The notes beneath the pieces are model-generated. The model had not been told where the DNA came from and searched no databases. It worked only from the letters and a program-made list of their open reading frames with translations. 64,000 nt of DNA from Amycolatopsis saalfeldensis. GTDB taxonomy: Bacteria > Actinomycetota > Actinomycetes > Mycobacteriales > Pseudonocardiaceae. Positions 17,115 through 26,154 of the stretch are shown here, piece by piece; position 1 is the stretch's first letter; every line of letters starts with the position of its first letter. The position numbers were made by a program, and so were the translations under genes. The stretch is taken from positions 434,001-498,000 of the forward strand of contig NZ_FOEF01000002.1 in NCBI RefSeq assembly GCF_900110575.1, in the 5' to 3' direction.

Positions 17115-17792
17115 TCAGCGCTGGCCGTAGACGTTCTGGTAGCGGGCGTAGAGCCGGTCCACATCGGCCGAGGGCAGCGGCTCGGGAGTGCCCAGCTCGA
17201 AGGCCTTGTGGACGGTCCGGGCCACGTCCTCCACCAGCACCGCCGCCTTGACCGCGTCCCGCGCGGTGCGCCCGACGGTGAACGGGCCGTGGTTGCGCAT
17301 CAGGACGGCCGGGGACCGGCTGGCGCGCAGCGTTTCGACGATGCCGCGGCCGATGGAGTCGTCGCCGATCAGCGCGAACGGCCCGACCGGGATCTCCCCG
17401 CCGAACTCGTCCGCGATCATCGTGAGCACACAGGGGATCGGCTCACCGCGCGCGGCCCACGCGGTGGCGTAGGTGGAGTGCGTGTGCACCACCCCGCCGA
17501 CCTCGGGCAGGTGCCGGTAGACGTAGGCGTGCGCGGCGGTGTCCGAAGACGGCGCGAGCTGGCCGTGGCGCAGCCGCCCGTGCAGGTCGGTGACGACCAT
17601 CGTGTCCGCGGACAGCTCGTCGTAGGACACCCCGGACGGCTTGATCACCATCAGCTCGCGCCCGGGCACCCGCGCCGAGACGTTGCCCGCGGTCCACGCG
17701 ACCAGCGCGTTGCGGGTCAGTTCGCCGTGCAGGCCCGCCACGGTCTGCCGCAGCTCGGCGACGGTGCCGGCCAGCTCGTCCGCCAGGGTCAT
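17115..17792 (-). CDS. araD: L-ribulose-5-phosphate 4-epimerase
   Basis: A 225-aa class II aldolase-fold protein. It converts L-ribulose 5-phosphate to D-xylulose 5-phosphate, which enters the pentose phosphate pathway. The zinc-binding histidines are visible in [12 protein letters not shown] and later RNHGPFTVG. Substrate-phosphate residues are in TAGNVSAR and [10 protein letters not shown]. The ATG overlaps the araB stop by ATGA, so it is co-translated with the kinase that makes its substrate. Confidence 0.95.
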   Translation of the reverse strand: MTLADELAGTVAELRQTVAGLHGELTRNALVAWTAGNVSARVPGRELMVIKPSGVSYDELSADTMVVTDLHGRLRHGQLAPSSDTAAHAYVYRHLPEVGGVVHTHSTYATAWAARGEPIPCVLTMIADEFGGEIPVGPFALIGDDSIGRGIVETLRASRSPAVLMRNHGPFTVGRTARDAVKAAVLVEDVARTVHKAFELGTPEPLPSADVDRLYARYQNVYGQR

Positions 17793-19465
17793 GACTGTCC
17801 TTTCCGGACGGAGACGGCCTCGCGGCGGCGGGCGGCGAGGCGGTGCAGCACGTCGTTGCCGCCGCGGCCGAAGTGGTCGTGCAGCTCGCGGTACTCGGCG
17901 TAGAGCCGGTCGTAGGCGGCGACGTTCTCGCGCACCGGCCGGTAAACCCCGCGCCGGACCGAGCCCATCGCGCGCGAGGCCGCGGTGATGTCCGGGTAGG
18001 CGCCGGCCGCCACCGCGGCGTGGATGGCCGAGCCGAGCGCCGGCCCCTGCTCCGAGCCGATCACCGACAGCGGCAGGTTCACCACGTCGGCGTAGACCTG
18101 CATCAGGAACGCGTTGCGCACCAGCCCGCCCGCCACGACCAGCTCGGTGACCGGCACCCCGGCGTGCTGGAAGGATTCGATGATCACGCGGGTGCCGAAC
18201 GCGGTCGCCTCCAGCAGCGCCCGGTAGGTGTCCTCGGCGCGGGTGGCCAGGGTCTGGCCGAGCACGACCCCGGACAGCTCGTGGTCGACCAGCACCGAGC
18301 GGTTGCCGCTGTGCCAATCGAGCGCGACCAAGCCGTGCTCGCCGATCCCCTGCTCCGCGGCCAGCGAGGTGAGGTGCTCGTGCAGCGAGACGCCCGCCCG
18401 TCGCGCCTCCTCGTGGTATCGAGGCGGGACGCCGTGCTCCACGAACCAGCCGAAGATGTCGCCGACGCCGCTCTGCCCGGCCTCGTACCCCCACAGCCCG
18501 GGCACGATCCCGCCGTCGACCACCCCGCACATTCCCGGGACCTCGCGCAGCTCCCGGGAATTGAGCACGTGACAGGTCGAGGTGCCCATGATCGCGACCA
18601 TCCGGCCGGGCCCGACCGCCTGCGCGGCGGGCGCGGTCACGTGCGCGTCGACGTTGCCGACCGCCACGGCGATGCCCGCCGGCAACCCGGTCCACGCCGC
18701 GGCCTCGGCCGTGAGCGGGCCGGCGCGGTCGCCGAGGCGGCCGAGCGGCCGGTCGAGCTTGCCGGTCACGAAGTCGCCGAACCCGGGGTTCAGCTCGCGC
18801 AGGAAGTCGGCGCCGGGGTACTGGCCGTCCTGCAGAATGCCCTTGTAGCCGGCCGTGCAGGCGTTGCGGACGTAGTGGCCGGTGAGCTGCCAGACGATCC
18901 AGTCGGCCAGCTCGACCCAGTGCGCGGTCGCCGCGTAGACGTGCGGCGCCTCCTCCAGGATCTGCAGCGCCTTCGCGAACTCCCACTCCGAGGAGATCAG
19001 CCCGCCGTAACGCGGCAGCCACTTCTCGTCGCGGTATCGCGCCAACGCGTTGATCCGGTCCGCCTGCGGCTGGGCGGCGTGGTGGCGCCACAGCTTCACG
19101 TACGCGTGCGGCTCGGCGGCGAACTCCGGCAGCTCGCACAGCGGCGTTCCGTCCACAGTGGTCGGCAGCATCGTGCAGGCGGTGAAGTCGGTGCCCAGGC
19201 CGATGACGTCCGCGGGATCGGCGCCGGCGTCGCGGATCGCGGCGGGGACGGCGCTCCGGAGCACCCCGAGGTAGTCCGAGGGGACCTGCAGGGCCCAGTC
19301 CGGCGGCAGGGGCTCACCGGTGGCGGGCAGCGCCCGGTCGACGACCCCGTGCGGGTACTCGTACACGGCCGTGCCCAGCTCGGCCCCGTCCCGGACGCGC
19401 ACGACGACGGCGCGGCCCGAGAGCGTGCCGAAGTCGACGCCGACCGTCAGCGGCTCGCCGCTCAC
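17789..19465 (-). CDS. araB: ribulokinase
   Basis: A 558-aa FGGY-family kinase that phosphorylates L-ribulose. It has the N-terminal ATPase-fold motif VGVDFGTLSGRAVVV, the AraB-specific TDFTACTMLP and YVKLWRHHAAQPQADRIN blocks, GNVDAHV, and the C-terminal VVAGGLVRNAFLMQVYADV. The length matches bacterial AraB. It starts with GTG at 19465 preceded by GGGAGGT. It is the first gene of the catabolic operon, and a perfect 14-bp palindrome 16 bases upstream of the start is its probable operator. Confidence 0.96.
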   Translation of the reverse strand: MSGEPLTVGVDFGTLSGRAVVVRVRDGAELGTAVYEYPHGVVDRALPATGEPLPPDWALQVPSDYLGVLRSAVPAAIRDAGADPADVIGLGTDFTACTMLPTTVDGTPLCELPEFAAEPHAYVKLWRHHAAQPQADRINALARYRDEKWLPRYGGLISSEWEFAKALQILEEAPHVYAATAHWVELADWIVWQLTGHYVRNACTAGYKGILQDGQYPGADFLRELNPGFGDFVTGKLDRPLGRLGDRAGPLTAEAAAWTGLPAGIAVAVGNVDAHVTAPAAQAVGPGRMVAIMGTSTCHVLNSRELREVPGMCGVVDGGIVPGLWGYEAGQSGVGDIFGWFVEHGVPPRYHEEARRAGVSLHEHLTSLAAEQGIGEHGLVALDWHSGNRSVLVDHELSGVVLGQTLATRAEDTYRALLEATAFGTRVIIESFQHAGVPVTELVVAGGLVRNAFLMQVYADVVNLPLSVIGSEQGPALGSAIHAAVAAGAYPDITAASRAMGSVRRGVYRPVRENVAAYDRLYAEYRELHDHFGRGGNDVLHRLAARRREAVSVRKGQS

Positions 19466-19481
19466 CTGGACCTCCCGGTAG

Positions 19482-19495
19482 TGTTAGCGCTAACA
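19482..19495. promoter_or_regulatory. LacI-type operator before araB
   Basis: TGTTAGCGCTAACA is a perfect 14-bp palindrome with the central CG typical of LacI/GalR-family operators. A one-mismatch copy precedes the repressor gene. Confidence 0.85.
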
Positions 19496-19540
19496 TTTTG
19501 ACGACGCGAGTACACGGCGTCCTCCTTCGGCGGGGACCGC

Positions 19541-20551
19541 TCAGCGTGGTCCGGTGCTCTCCCGGACGATCAGCTCGGGCTCGACCAGATGCCGGGCGCG
19601 CGGGTCGCCGCCGCCCATCCGTGCGGTCAGCAGGCCGAAAGTACGCCTGCCGACTTCGATGAAGTCCTGGCGCACCGTGGTCAGCGGCGGGGTGAAGTAC
19701 GCCGCCTCCGGAACGTCGTCGAAGCCCGCGACGTGCGCGTCCCCCGGCACCGCGACGCCCGCCTCGGTGAACGCGCGCAGCAGCCCGAGGGCCATCTGGT
19801 CGTTCGCGGCGAAAACCGCGTCCAGGCCGGGTTTTTTGACCAGCTCGCGGCCGGCCGCATAGCCGGACGCCGGGCTCCAGTCGCCGCGCAGGACGGGCGG
19901 CACCTCGGCGCCGTGGCGCTCCAGCGTCTCGCGCCAGCCGCGCTCGCGGTCGATCGCCTCCAGCCAGTCCTCGGGACCGGCGACGTGCCAGACCGTCCGG
20001 TGCCCGAGCGCGAGCAGGTGCTCGGTCACGCGGCGGGCGCCGTCGTACTGGTCCACCGAGATCACCGGGACCGCCGCGGACTCCCCGCCGCCGACGGCGA
20101 CCACCGGCACGTCCGAGGGCGCGCCCGCCAGCGCCCGCCCGGCCGTCACATGCGGGGCGATCACCACGATCCCCTCCACCGCCTGGCGGCGCAGGCTCTC
20201 CACGGCGTCCGAAATGGACGACCGGCCCGGGCGGCTGACGCTGGAGATGGTGATGGCGTACCCGGCCTCGCGGGCCGCGTTCTCGATGCCGTGCAGGGTG
20301 CTCGCGGGACCGTACAAATTGGACTCGAGCGCGACCACGCCGAGGGTGCCGGAGCGCCCGGTGACCAGCGCGCGAGCGGCGGAATTGGGCCGGTAGCCCA
20401 GTTCCGCCACCGCGGCCAGCACCCTGGCCCGCGTCTCCGGCCGGACCGTGCCGGTGCCGTTGATCACCCGCGAGACGGTCATGTGCGAGACCCCCGCGAG
20501 CCCGGCCACGTCCGTCAGGCTGGCCTGCCGCTGACCGGCCACTCCCGCCAT
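19541..20551 (-). CDS. LacI-family repressor of the arabinose operon
   Basis: A 336-aa regulator with the LacI HTH (DVAGLAGVSHMTVSRVING) at the N-terminus, the hinge helix NSAARALVTGRS, and a sugar-binding Peripla_BP_3 domain (FAANDQMALGLLRAF; VAGFDDVPEAAYF). The ATG at 20551 is preferred to the GTG nine bases earlier because of better spacing from a GGTGG stretch. It lies directly upstream of araB on the same strand, and both genes carry matching operators. Autorepression and release by an arabinose-pathway sugar are likely. Confidence 0.92.
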   Translation of the reverse strand: MAGVAGQRQASLTDVAGLAGVSHMTVSRVINGTGTVRPETRARVLAAVAELGYRPNSAARALVTGRSGTLGVVALESNLYGPASTLHGIENAAREAGYAITISSVSRPGRSSISDAVESLRRQAVEGIVVIAPHVTAGRALAGAPSDVPVVAVGGGESAAVPVISVDQYDGARRVTEHLLALGHRTVWHVAGPEDWLEAIDRERGWRETLERHGAEVPPVLRGDWSPASGYAAGRELVKKPGLDAVFAANDQMALGLLRAFTEAGVAVPGDAHVAGFDDVPEAAYFTPPLTTVRQDFIEVGRRTFGLLTARMGGGDPRARHLVEPELIVRESTGPR

Positions 20552-20604
20552 CCCGTCCACCGCCTTCGTCGCCGGGTGCTCCCCGTCACTCGTTCAGGCG
20601 ACAG

Positions 20605-20618
20605 TGTTAGCGATAACA
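20605..20618. promoter_or_regulatory. LacI-type operator before the repressor gene
   Basis: TGTTAGCGATAACA differs at one position from the araB operator and lies 54 bases upstream of the repressor start, consistent with autoregulation. Confidence 0.8.
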
Positions 20619-20643
20619 ACGGCAGCGTCAAGCCTCAGCTCGG

Positions 20644-20900
20644 TCACGGCGCCAGGGCCTGCTCCCCTTCGCCGGCCATGGTGACCTCGCCGCGCTGGGG
20701 GAAGAGTTCGCGGACGAGGGTTTCGTGCGGAGCCGCGTTCGGATGGGCGCAGACGTCGGCCGGCGCGGTCACTCGATGCCCTGGGCGTCCAGGATCTGCC
20801 GCAGGTCGTTCCCGGCGAACGCGCTGATCACGGCGATCTCGCCTCCGGGGCGACGGCGGGATGGATGGCGATGAACACGTGCGGCGGCAGGCCGCCGAAG
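20644..20900 (-). pseudogene. gene debris with coding character, family unknown
   Basis: On the minus strand, FGGLPPHVFIAIHPAVAPE is followed in another frame by IAVISAFAGNDLRQILDAQ ending GIE and a TGA. A 42-codon frame starting GTG at 20772 overlaps that stop (GTGA) and runs to a TGA at 20646-20644 (ALAP). GC-rich third positions are kept in each piece, suggesting remnants of real genes. No family was recognised. The whole stretch between the SDR gene and the repressor otherwise holds only the operator. Confidence 0.35.
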
Positions 20901-20901
20901 G

Positions 20902-21678
20902 TCAGGCGCCGGCCCCGCCGTCGACTGGGATGATCGCGCCGGTGACCATCGAGGCGCGGTCGCTGAGCAGCCAGGCGGCTGCTTCCGCGACCTCGCGGGG
21001 CTCGGCCATCCGCCCGAGCGGGATCGACGCCTTGATCTGGTCGACGACGCCGGGAGCCGCGGTCTCCCACGCGTCGATCATCTCCGTGGCGGTGCCGCCG
21101 GGGGTGATGCCGTTGACCCGGATGCCGTCGCCGGCCCAGCTCACCGCGGCGGTTTCGGTGATGCTGTTGAGCGCGCGCTTCATCGCGCCGTACGCCGGGA
21201 GCCGGGGGTTCGCGCGGCGGCTGCCGATGCTCGAGGTGTTGACGATCGCCCCGCCGCCGCTGCGGCGCATGAGTGCGGCTTCGGCGGTCATGGCGGTCCA
21301 GTGCGCGCGGAAGTTCACCGCGAACTGCTCGTCGATGTCGTCGTCGGTCGTGGTGTCGAGCGGGCCGGGCCGCTGCTGGATCGCCGCGCCGTTGTTGAAA
21401 GCGCCGTCGAGCCGGCCGTGCAGTTCTTCCACGCGGCCGACGGCGGCGCGGACGCCGTCCCGGTCGGCGAGGTCGAGGGCGACCGCGTCGGCGACGCCAC
21501 CGTCGGCGCGGATCTCGGTGACGATGCGGTCCAAGGCGTCGGTGCCGCGGGCGGCGAGCACGACGGCGGCGCCCTCCTGGGAGAAGAGCCGCGCCGCGGC
21601 CTCGCCGATGCCGCGGCTGGCGCCGGTGATGAAGACGACCTTGCCGGTGAGCAGGCCGATCGGGTTGCTGTTGGTCAT
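20902..21678 (-). CDS. SDR-family NAD(P)-dependent oxidoreductase
   Basis: A 258-aa classical SDR with the cofactor motif TGASRGIG at about 19-26, the NNG motif (GAFNNGAAIQQ), the active site YGAMK and the C-terminal PVDGG. The catalytic Ser is in NTSSIGS. The ATG start fits the usual distance to the glycine motif. The substrate is unknown. It is divergent from an HTH regulator 86 bases away, which may control it. Confidence 0.9.
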   Translation of the reverse strand: MTNSNPIGLLTGKVVFITGASRGIGEAAARLFSQEGAAVVLAARGTDALDRIVTEIRADGGVADAVALDLADRDGVRAAVGRVEELHGRLDGAFNNGAAIQQRPGPLDTTTDDDIDEQFAVNFRAHWTAMTAEAALMRRSGGGAIVNTSSIGSRRANPRLPAYGAMKRALNSITETAAVSWAGDGIRVNGITPGGTATEMIDAWETAAPGVVDQIKASIPLGRMAEPREVAEAAAWLLSDRASMVTGAIIPVDGGAGA

Positions 21679-21764
21679 ATCCCCAGCATCGGCGCGGTCT
21701 GGGAGCCGGAGACAGGCACAGACGGTACTAGGGTCCGCCGCCGTCGAAGGGGCACACTCGGGGT

Positions 21765-22622
21765 ATGGACAAACAGGAACTCGGGGCGTTCCTCCGCAGC
21801 CGGCGCGAGCGGCTCAGGCCGGAGGACGCCGGGCTGCCGTCCGGCCCGCGGCGGCGGACCCCGGGGCTCCGGCGTGAGGAGATCGCGGTGCTCGCGCACA
21901 TCTCCACCGAGTACTACGTGCGGCTCGAGCAGGGCCGGGCGCCCCGTCCGTCGGCCGAAGTACTGGCCGGGATCGCGGGCGCGCTACGGCTCACCGACGC
22001 CGAATCCGATCACCTGCACCTGCTCGCGGGCACCGCGCCGGCCCGGAACGGCCGGCACCGCCGCGATGTCCGGCCGAGCATCCTCGCGCTCCTCGAACGG
22101 CTCCCGCAGACCGCCGGGTTCGTGACGTCCGCGGTGTTCGAGGTGCTGGCGTGGAACGATCTCGCGGCGGCGCTGATGGAGGATTTCGCCGCGCTCGCCC
22201 CCGAGGACCGCAATCTCGCCCGGCGCGCGTTCCTCGGCCCGGTGCGGCCGGACGCGAGCCTGTACGGGATCTCCGACGCTTCGGAGTTCCGGCAGCACGT
22301 CGTCATGGAACTGCGGGCCACCCTCGCCCGGTACCCGTCGGATCCCGCGGTGACCGGCCTGATCGAGGACCTCCGGGCCGGCAGCCCCGAGTTCGCCCGC
22401 CTCTGGCAACGCCACGACGTGCAAGCCGCGCCGATGCTCACCAAGACCTTCCGCCACCCGGCCGTCGGCAAGATCACCGTCGACTGCGACTCCCTGGCCC
22501 TCACCGACCGCGACCAGCACCTCGTGCTCTACACCGCGCCGGCAGGATCTCGCGACGCGGAGGCGCTGGCCCTGCTCAACGTGCTGGGCACCGAGAGCCT
22601 CAACGCCGGCGGCTCGCGCTAG
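21765..22622 (+). CDS. HTH regulator with MmyB-like ligand domain
   Basis: A 285-aa protein. The N-terminal XRE-type HTH reads RREEIAVLAHISTEYYVRLE followed by QGRAPRPS (about residues 36-66). It is followed by the MmyB-like/PAS-type ligand-binding domain (VLAWNDLAAALMEDFAAL onward, ending HLVLYTAPAGSRDAEALALL). In actinobacteria these regulators often sit next to the SDR gene they control, as here. Its stop codon shares CTAG with the stop of the convergent protease gene. Confidence 0.88.
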   Translation: MDKQELGAFLRSRRERLRPEDAGLPSGPRRRTPGLRREEIAVLAHISTEYYVRLEQGRAPRPSAEVLAGIAGALRLTDAESDHLHLLAGTAPARNGRHRRDVRPSILALLERLPQTAGFVTSAVFEVLAWNDLAAALMEDFAALAPEDRNLARRAFLGPVRPDASLYGISDASEFRQHVVMELRATLARYPSDPAVTGLIEDLRAGSPEFARLWQRHDVQAAPMLTKTFRHPAVGKITVDCDSLALTDRDQHLVLYTAPAGSRDAEALALLNVLGTESLNAGGSR

Positions 22623-23482
22623 CCGTCGAGCTGCTTGTGGATCCAGGTGACCACGGCGTCCACCCGGGCGGTGGTTTCCAGGCCGGGCTGCGGGCAGTCC
22701 GGCCCGTTGTTCTCGACGGCCACGATCTGCCCGTTCTGGTCGCCGTCGGGGATGAAGTACGGGGAGCCCGAGTCGTCGGGGCACGGGCTGTTCTCGACGG
22801 TCCGCGGGTCGACCGAGTCGATCTCGAGCTCGTACTGGTGGACCTTCTTCACCGTGAACCGGCCGTGTTTGAGGTGGTCGGACTGAAGGGTGTCGGTGGC
22901 CGAGAGAGCGCCCCAGCCGGCGAAGGACAGCGGGTCGCCGACCTTCGGCGCGCGGTCCGGCAGGGTCAGCGGCTTGATGTCGGTGACCGGGGTGCTCAGC
23001 CGGGCCAGCGCGAGGTCGTTGACCGGCGACTGGCGCACGTCCACGACCTGCACCACGTGCCCGCGCGGGTCGTCGTCGCTGATCTTCCCGATGGTCACGT
23101 TCATCGTGAAGTCCGGCTTGCCACCGGTCCGGACCATGTTGACGTCGTGGAAGCAGTGCCCGGCGGTGATGATCCAGTCCGCGGCGATCAGCGAGCCGCT
23201 GCAGCCGCCGCTGCGCACCCCGCCGGTCGGCAGGGGGATGTTGTCGGAGTGCAGCTTCGCGTTGAACGGCACCACGCTCGGGGCCAGCGCCGGAGTGGAC
23301 GGCGGCGTCGATGTGGGATGAGCGCCCTGCCCGGTGACCCCCTGGGCCACCGGGTGCTCGTCGGCGGCCTCCACCTTCTGCACGCTGACGTAGGTGCCGG
23401 CGACGCCCGCGCCGACAACGATGGCAAGAGCCAGCGCGCCGGGACGGGCCGGTTTCCGGCCGGAACTCTTCTTCACACTCAC
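22619..23482 (-). CDS. secreted trypsin-like serine protease
   Basis: A 287-aa protein with a basic N-terminus and one hydrophobic segment (about 15-34) serving as signal peptide or anchor. The catalytic triad is visible as H109 (TAGHC), D156 (VNDLALARL) and S238 (CPDDSGSPYF). The usual GDSGGP is changed to DDSGSP, which keeps the nucleophile and oxyanion glycine. C94 and C110 probably form the loop disulphide. An S1-pocket-type residue cannot be assigned confidently. It is an exported S1 family endopeptidase of unknown target. Confidence 0.88.
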   Translation of the reverse strand: MSVKKSSGRKPARPGALALAIVVGAGVAGTYVSVQKVEAADEHPVAQGVTGQGAHPTSTPPSTPALAPSVVPFNAKLHSDNIPLPTGGVRSGGCSGSLIAADWIITAGHCFHDVNMVRTGGKPDFTMNVTIGKISDDDPRGHVVQVVDVRQSPVNDLALARLSTPVTDIKPLTLPDRAPKVGDPLSFAGWGALSATDTLQSDHLKHGRFTVKKVHQYELEIDSVDPRTVENSPCPDDSGSPYFIPDGDQNGQIVAVENNGPDCPQPGLETTARVDAVVTWIHKQLDG

Positions 23483-23508
23483 CTAGACGGGTGATAGGGG
23501 TCAGAAGT

Positions 23509-24411
23509 TCACCCGATCGGCAGATCATCGCCCGAAAGGCCACGATCGCCAGGCCAGACGGACGGGATCTCCGCGGAGTCGGTGAGGCGCAGCTTTCGGC
23601 GGGCGCGCTGGAAAAACGTGGTCATGCCGAGCCGGACCACCCGCGCGGCGCTGGGCCGCGAGCACAGGTCGATGCTGTCACCGGGCTCGACGTACCCGGC
23701 GACCTGCCCGTCCACCTCGACCGCCAGCCGGCCGCTGGACGGCAGCACCTCCAGCGCCACCGTGTCGTGCACGGACAGGACGACACCGCGGCTGTAGGCC
23801 GAGTGCGGCGCGGCGGGTGTGACGAGCAACGCCTCGACGGCCGGGCTGGTGATCGGGCCCCCGGCCGAGAAGCTGTACGCCGTGGAGCCGGTGGGGGTCG
23901 CGACGATCACCGCGTCGGCCGCGTAGCTGACGAACGGCTGGTCGTTCACCCGCACCGCGACCACGGCGCTGCCATCACCCGGCACCCGCACCACAGCCAC
24001 GTCGTTGAACGCGGTCACGGTCTGGCCCCGCAGCGTCGCGTCGACGGCCAGGCGGGGCTCGACCGTGAACTCCTTGCCGTCGATGGCCGAAAGCGCGTCG
24101 GGCAGGTCCGGGACGTCGACCTCGGCCAGGAAGCCGAGCTTGCCCAGGTTGACGCCGAGCACCGGGGCGCGCTGGCGGTCGGCCAGCCGCATGGCGCGCA
24201 GCATGGTCCCGTCGCCGCCGAGGCTGACCACCAGGTCGGAGCGGCTGCCCAGCTCCGCGGGCGTGACCGGCACGGCGGCGCAGTCCAGCCGGTCGATCTC
24301 GTCCGCGATGCCGAGGATCTCGATGCCCCGGTTGGTAGCCCAGCCGAGGACCGCGGCGACCGCCGCCGCCGAGTCCCGTCGCGGGTGCAGCACCAAGCCT
24401 GCGGAGTGCAT
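23509..24411 (-). CDS. nadK: NAD kinase
   Basis: A 300-aa ATP-NAD kinase that makes NADP+. Signatures are GGDGT at 65-69, the NAD-binding ND at 136-137 and TPTGSTAY at 172-179. The ATG at 24411 is chosen because AAGGGG lies at good spacing upstream and the longer frame runs into the divergent SGNH gene. It is not next to recN or hemolysin-type TlyA genes, the common actinobacterial setting, so it may be a second paralogue. Confidence 0.92.
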   Translation of the reverse strand: MHSAGLVLHPRRDSAAAVAAVLGWATNRGIEILGIADEIDRLDCAAVPVTPAELGSRSDLVVSLGGDGTMLRAMRLADRQRAPVLGVNLGKLGFLAEVDVPDLPDALSAIDGKEFTVEPRLAVDATLRGQTVTAFNDVAVVRVPGDGSAVVAVRVNDQPFVSYAADAVIVATPTGSTAYSFSAGGPITSPAVEALLVTPAAPHSAYSRGVVLSVHDTVALEVLPSSGRLAVEVDGQVAGYVEPGDSIDLCSRPSAARVVRLGMTTFFQRARRKLRLTDSAEIPSVWPGDRGLSGDDLPIG

Positions 24412-24523
24412 GGTCAGCAGGCCCCTTCGCGAAGACGTTCCCCGATGGTCATGGCGCCAGTCTCCCCCGGGACGGCCCGGCTTGGCGAGATCCCCGACGG
24501 GGCCACCGGTTAAGATCAGCGCC

Positions 24524-25303
24524 GTGACCAACCGCTTAGTTTGTTTGGGTGATTCCTTCACCGAGGGTGTCGGCGACGACGACCCCACGGCGCCGAACGG
24601 CGTGCGGGGCTGGGCCGACCGCGTCGCCGAGGTGCTGGGCGCGCGGGACCCGGAGTTCCGCTACGCCAACCTCGCCATCCGCGGCAAGCTGCTGCCGCAG
24701 GTGCTGGCCGAGCAGGTGGAGCCGGCGCTCGCGATGGTGCCGGACCTGGTCACGCTGTACGCGGGCGGCAACGACCTGATGCGCCCCAAGGTGGACGTGG
24801 ACGCGCTGACCGACGCCTACGAGGGCACCGTCGAACGGTTGCGGGCCAGTGGCGCGCGGGTGGTGCTCTTCACCGGCGTCGACGGGGTCGAGGACGCGCT
24901 GTTCCGGACCATCCGCGGCCGCGTCGCGATCTACAACGAGCACGTCCGCGGCATCGCCGCCCGGCACGGCGCGCTGCTGGTGGACATGTGGGCCATGCGG
25001 CAGCTGCGCGACCGGCGGCTGTGGGCCGCGGACCGGCTGCACCTCAACGCGCTCGGGCACACCGAGATCGCGATCGAACTGCTGGGCCTGCTGGGCATCG
25101 AGCACGACCTCACCCCGGCCCGACTGGGCCCGCGGCCGCGGCTCAGCCCCCGCGAGCGCCGTGCGGAGAACCTGCGGTGGAGCCGCGAGCACGCGATGCC
25201 GTGGGTCCAGCGACGGCTCCGCGGCGAGTCCTCCGGCGACGCCTTGAGCCCGAAGCGGCCGACACTGGAACCGGCCGGCTCGGCCTTCTCCCCGCACAAC
25301 TGA
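24524..25303 (+). CDS. SGNH/GDSL-family hydrolase
   Basis: A 259-aa protein with block I CLGDSFTEGVG (nucleophile S11), block III AGGND and block V DRLHLNALGH carrying the Asp-His pair. There is no signal peptide, so a cytoplasmic esterase-type enzyme is likely. The GTG at 24524 begins directly before the first strand of the fold. The C-terminal ~60 residues are charged and Arg-rich, an extension beyond the core seen in many actinobacterial members. The substrate is unknown. It is divergent from nadK. Confidence 0.9.
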   Translation: MTNRLVCLGDSFTEGVGDDDPTAPNGVRGWADRVAEVLGARDPEFRYANLAIRGKLLPQVLAEQVEPALAMVPDLVTLYAGGNDLMRPKVDVDALTDAYEGTVERLRASGARVVLFTGVDGVEDALFRTIRGRVAIYNEHVRGIAARHGALLVDMWAMRQLRDRRLWAADRLHLNALGHTEIAIELLGLLGIEHDLTPARLGPRPRLSPRERRAENLRWSREHAMPWVQRRLRGESSGDALSPKRPTLEPAGSAFSPHN

Positions 25304-25342
25304 CCCGCGGCGGACGCGCGGGGGCAGCGGCGGACGAACCGT

Positions 25343-25439
25343 GCCACCACGCGGACTGGCCACCACGCGGACATGGGCCGAACCGGCGGCGGACATTCGT
25401 GGCAGCCGGGCCGTCTGCCGGGCTGAACCGTCTGCCGGG
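25343..25439. repeat. short direct repeats downstream of the SGNH gene
   Basis: GCCACCACGCGGAC occurs at 25343 and 25359, and CCGTCTGCCGGG at 25411 and 25428. They lie in the 162-base space between two convergent genes, where nothing else is seen. Local slippage or a decayed repeat is the simplest reading. Confidence 0.5.
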
Positions 25440-25465
25440 GCAGGCCTTCGGGCGGCCGTAGCCGT

Positions 25466-26056
25466 TCAGGCGTGGTGGTAGGCGGCGGCCGGGCGGAGGC
25501 CGTCGAAGAGGACCGCGATGATGCGGTCGCGCAGGGCGTCGTCGGCGCCGACGTGCTCGGCCGCCTTGGCGGTGCCGATGATCACCGGGATCAGCTCGGC
25601 GACGACGAGGTCGGCCCGCACCGCGCCGGCCGCCTGGGCGCGGCCCATCAGCACGCCGAGCGCCCCGAGCAGCCGGACGCCGATCTCGTGCCGGGCGAAC
25701 TCCACGTTCACGCCCGCGGCGCTGAGTGCCTCGAAGTAGGCGGTTTTGGCGCTGGACATCTCGACCCAGCTGGTCAGGAACGAGAAGAACGCGGCCCCTG
25801 CATCGGCCGAGTTCTGCGCGACGACGGCCTCCGCCTCGTCGACGAACCGGTGCAGCCGAGCGTGGAGGACCGCCTCGAGCAGTGCCTCCTTGGTCGGGAA
25901 GTGCCGGAACACCGTGCCGACGCCGACTCCGGCCTCCCGCGCGACCTCTTCGGTCGGCGCGCTGGTGCCCTTCGCCGCGAAGACCGTCTCGGCGGCTTCG
26001 AGCACCTTGGCGCGGTTGCGCCGGGCGTCGGCGCGCAGCGGTTTCGGGTCCGTCAC
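25466..26056 (-). CDS. TetR-family transcriptional regulator
   Basis: A 196-aa regulator. The HTH covers PTEEVAREAGVGVGTVFRHF within the first 60 residues, followed by a helical ligand-binding domain. The GTG at 26056 places the HTH at the usual distance; an ATG at 26128 would add 24 residues of uncertain value. It is divergent from a P-loop kinase gene. The ligand and target are unknown. Confidence 0.87.
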   Translation of the reverse strand: MTDPKPLRADARRNRAKVLEAAETVFAAKGTSAPTEEVAREAGVGVGTVFRHFPTKEALLEAVLHARLHRFVDEAEAVVAQNSADAGAAFFSFLTSWVEMSSAKTAYFEALSAAGVNVEFARHEIGVRLLGALGVLMGRAQAAGAVRADLVVAELIPVIIGTAKAAEHVGADDALRDRIIAVLFDGLRPAAAYHHA

Positions 26057-26154
26057 GGTGCCTGATGGTAGTCGGAGCACTCCGGGCAGCACGCTGAGCA
26101 CGTGTTCGGTGACGCGGACGGCGGTCATGGCGGGCCGCCCGGCAGGATGGGCCC

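Noticed and set aside
25343..25439. Direct repeats as a CRISPR array
   Set aside because: Only two copies each of two different short repeats, with 2-5 base gaps and no spacers of CRISPR size. No cas genes are present.
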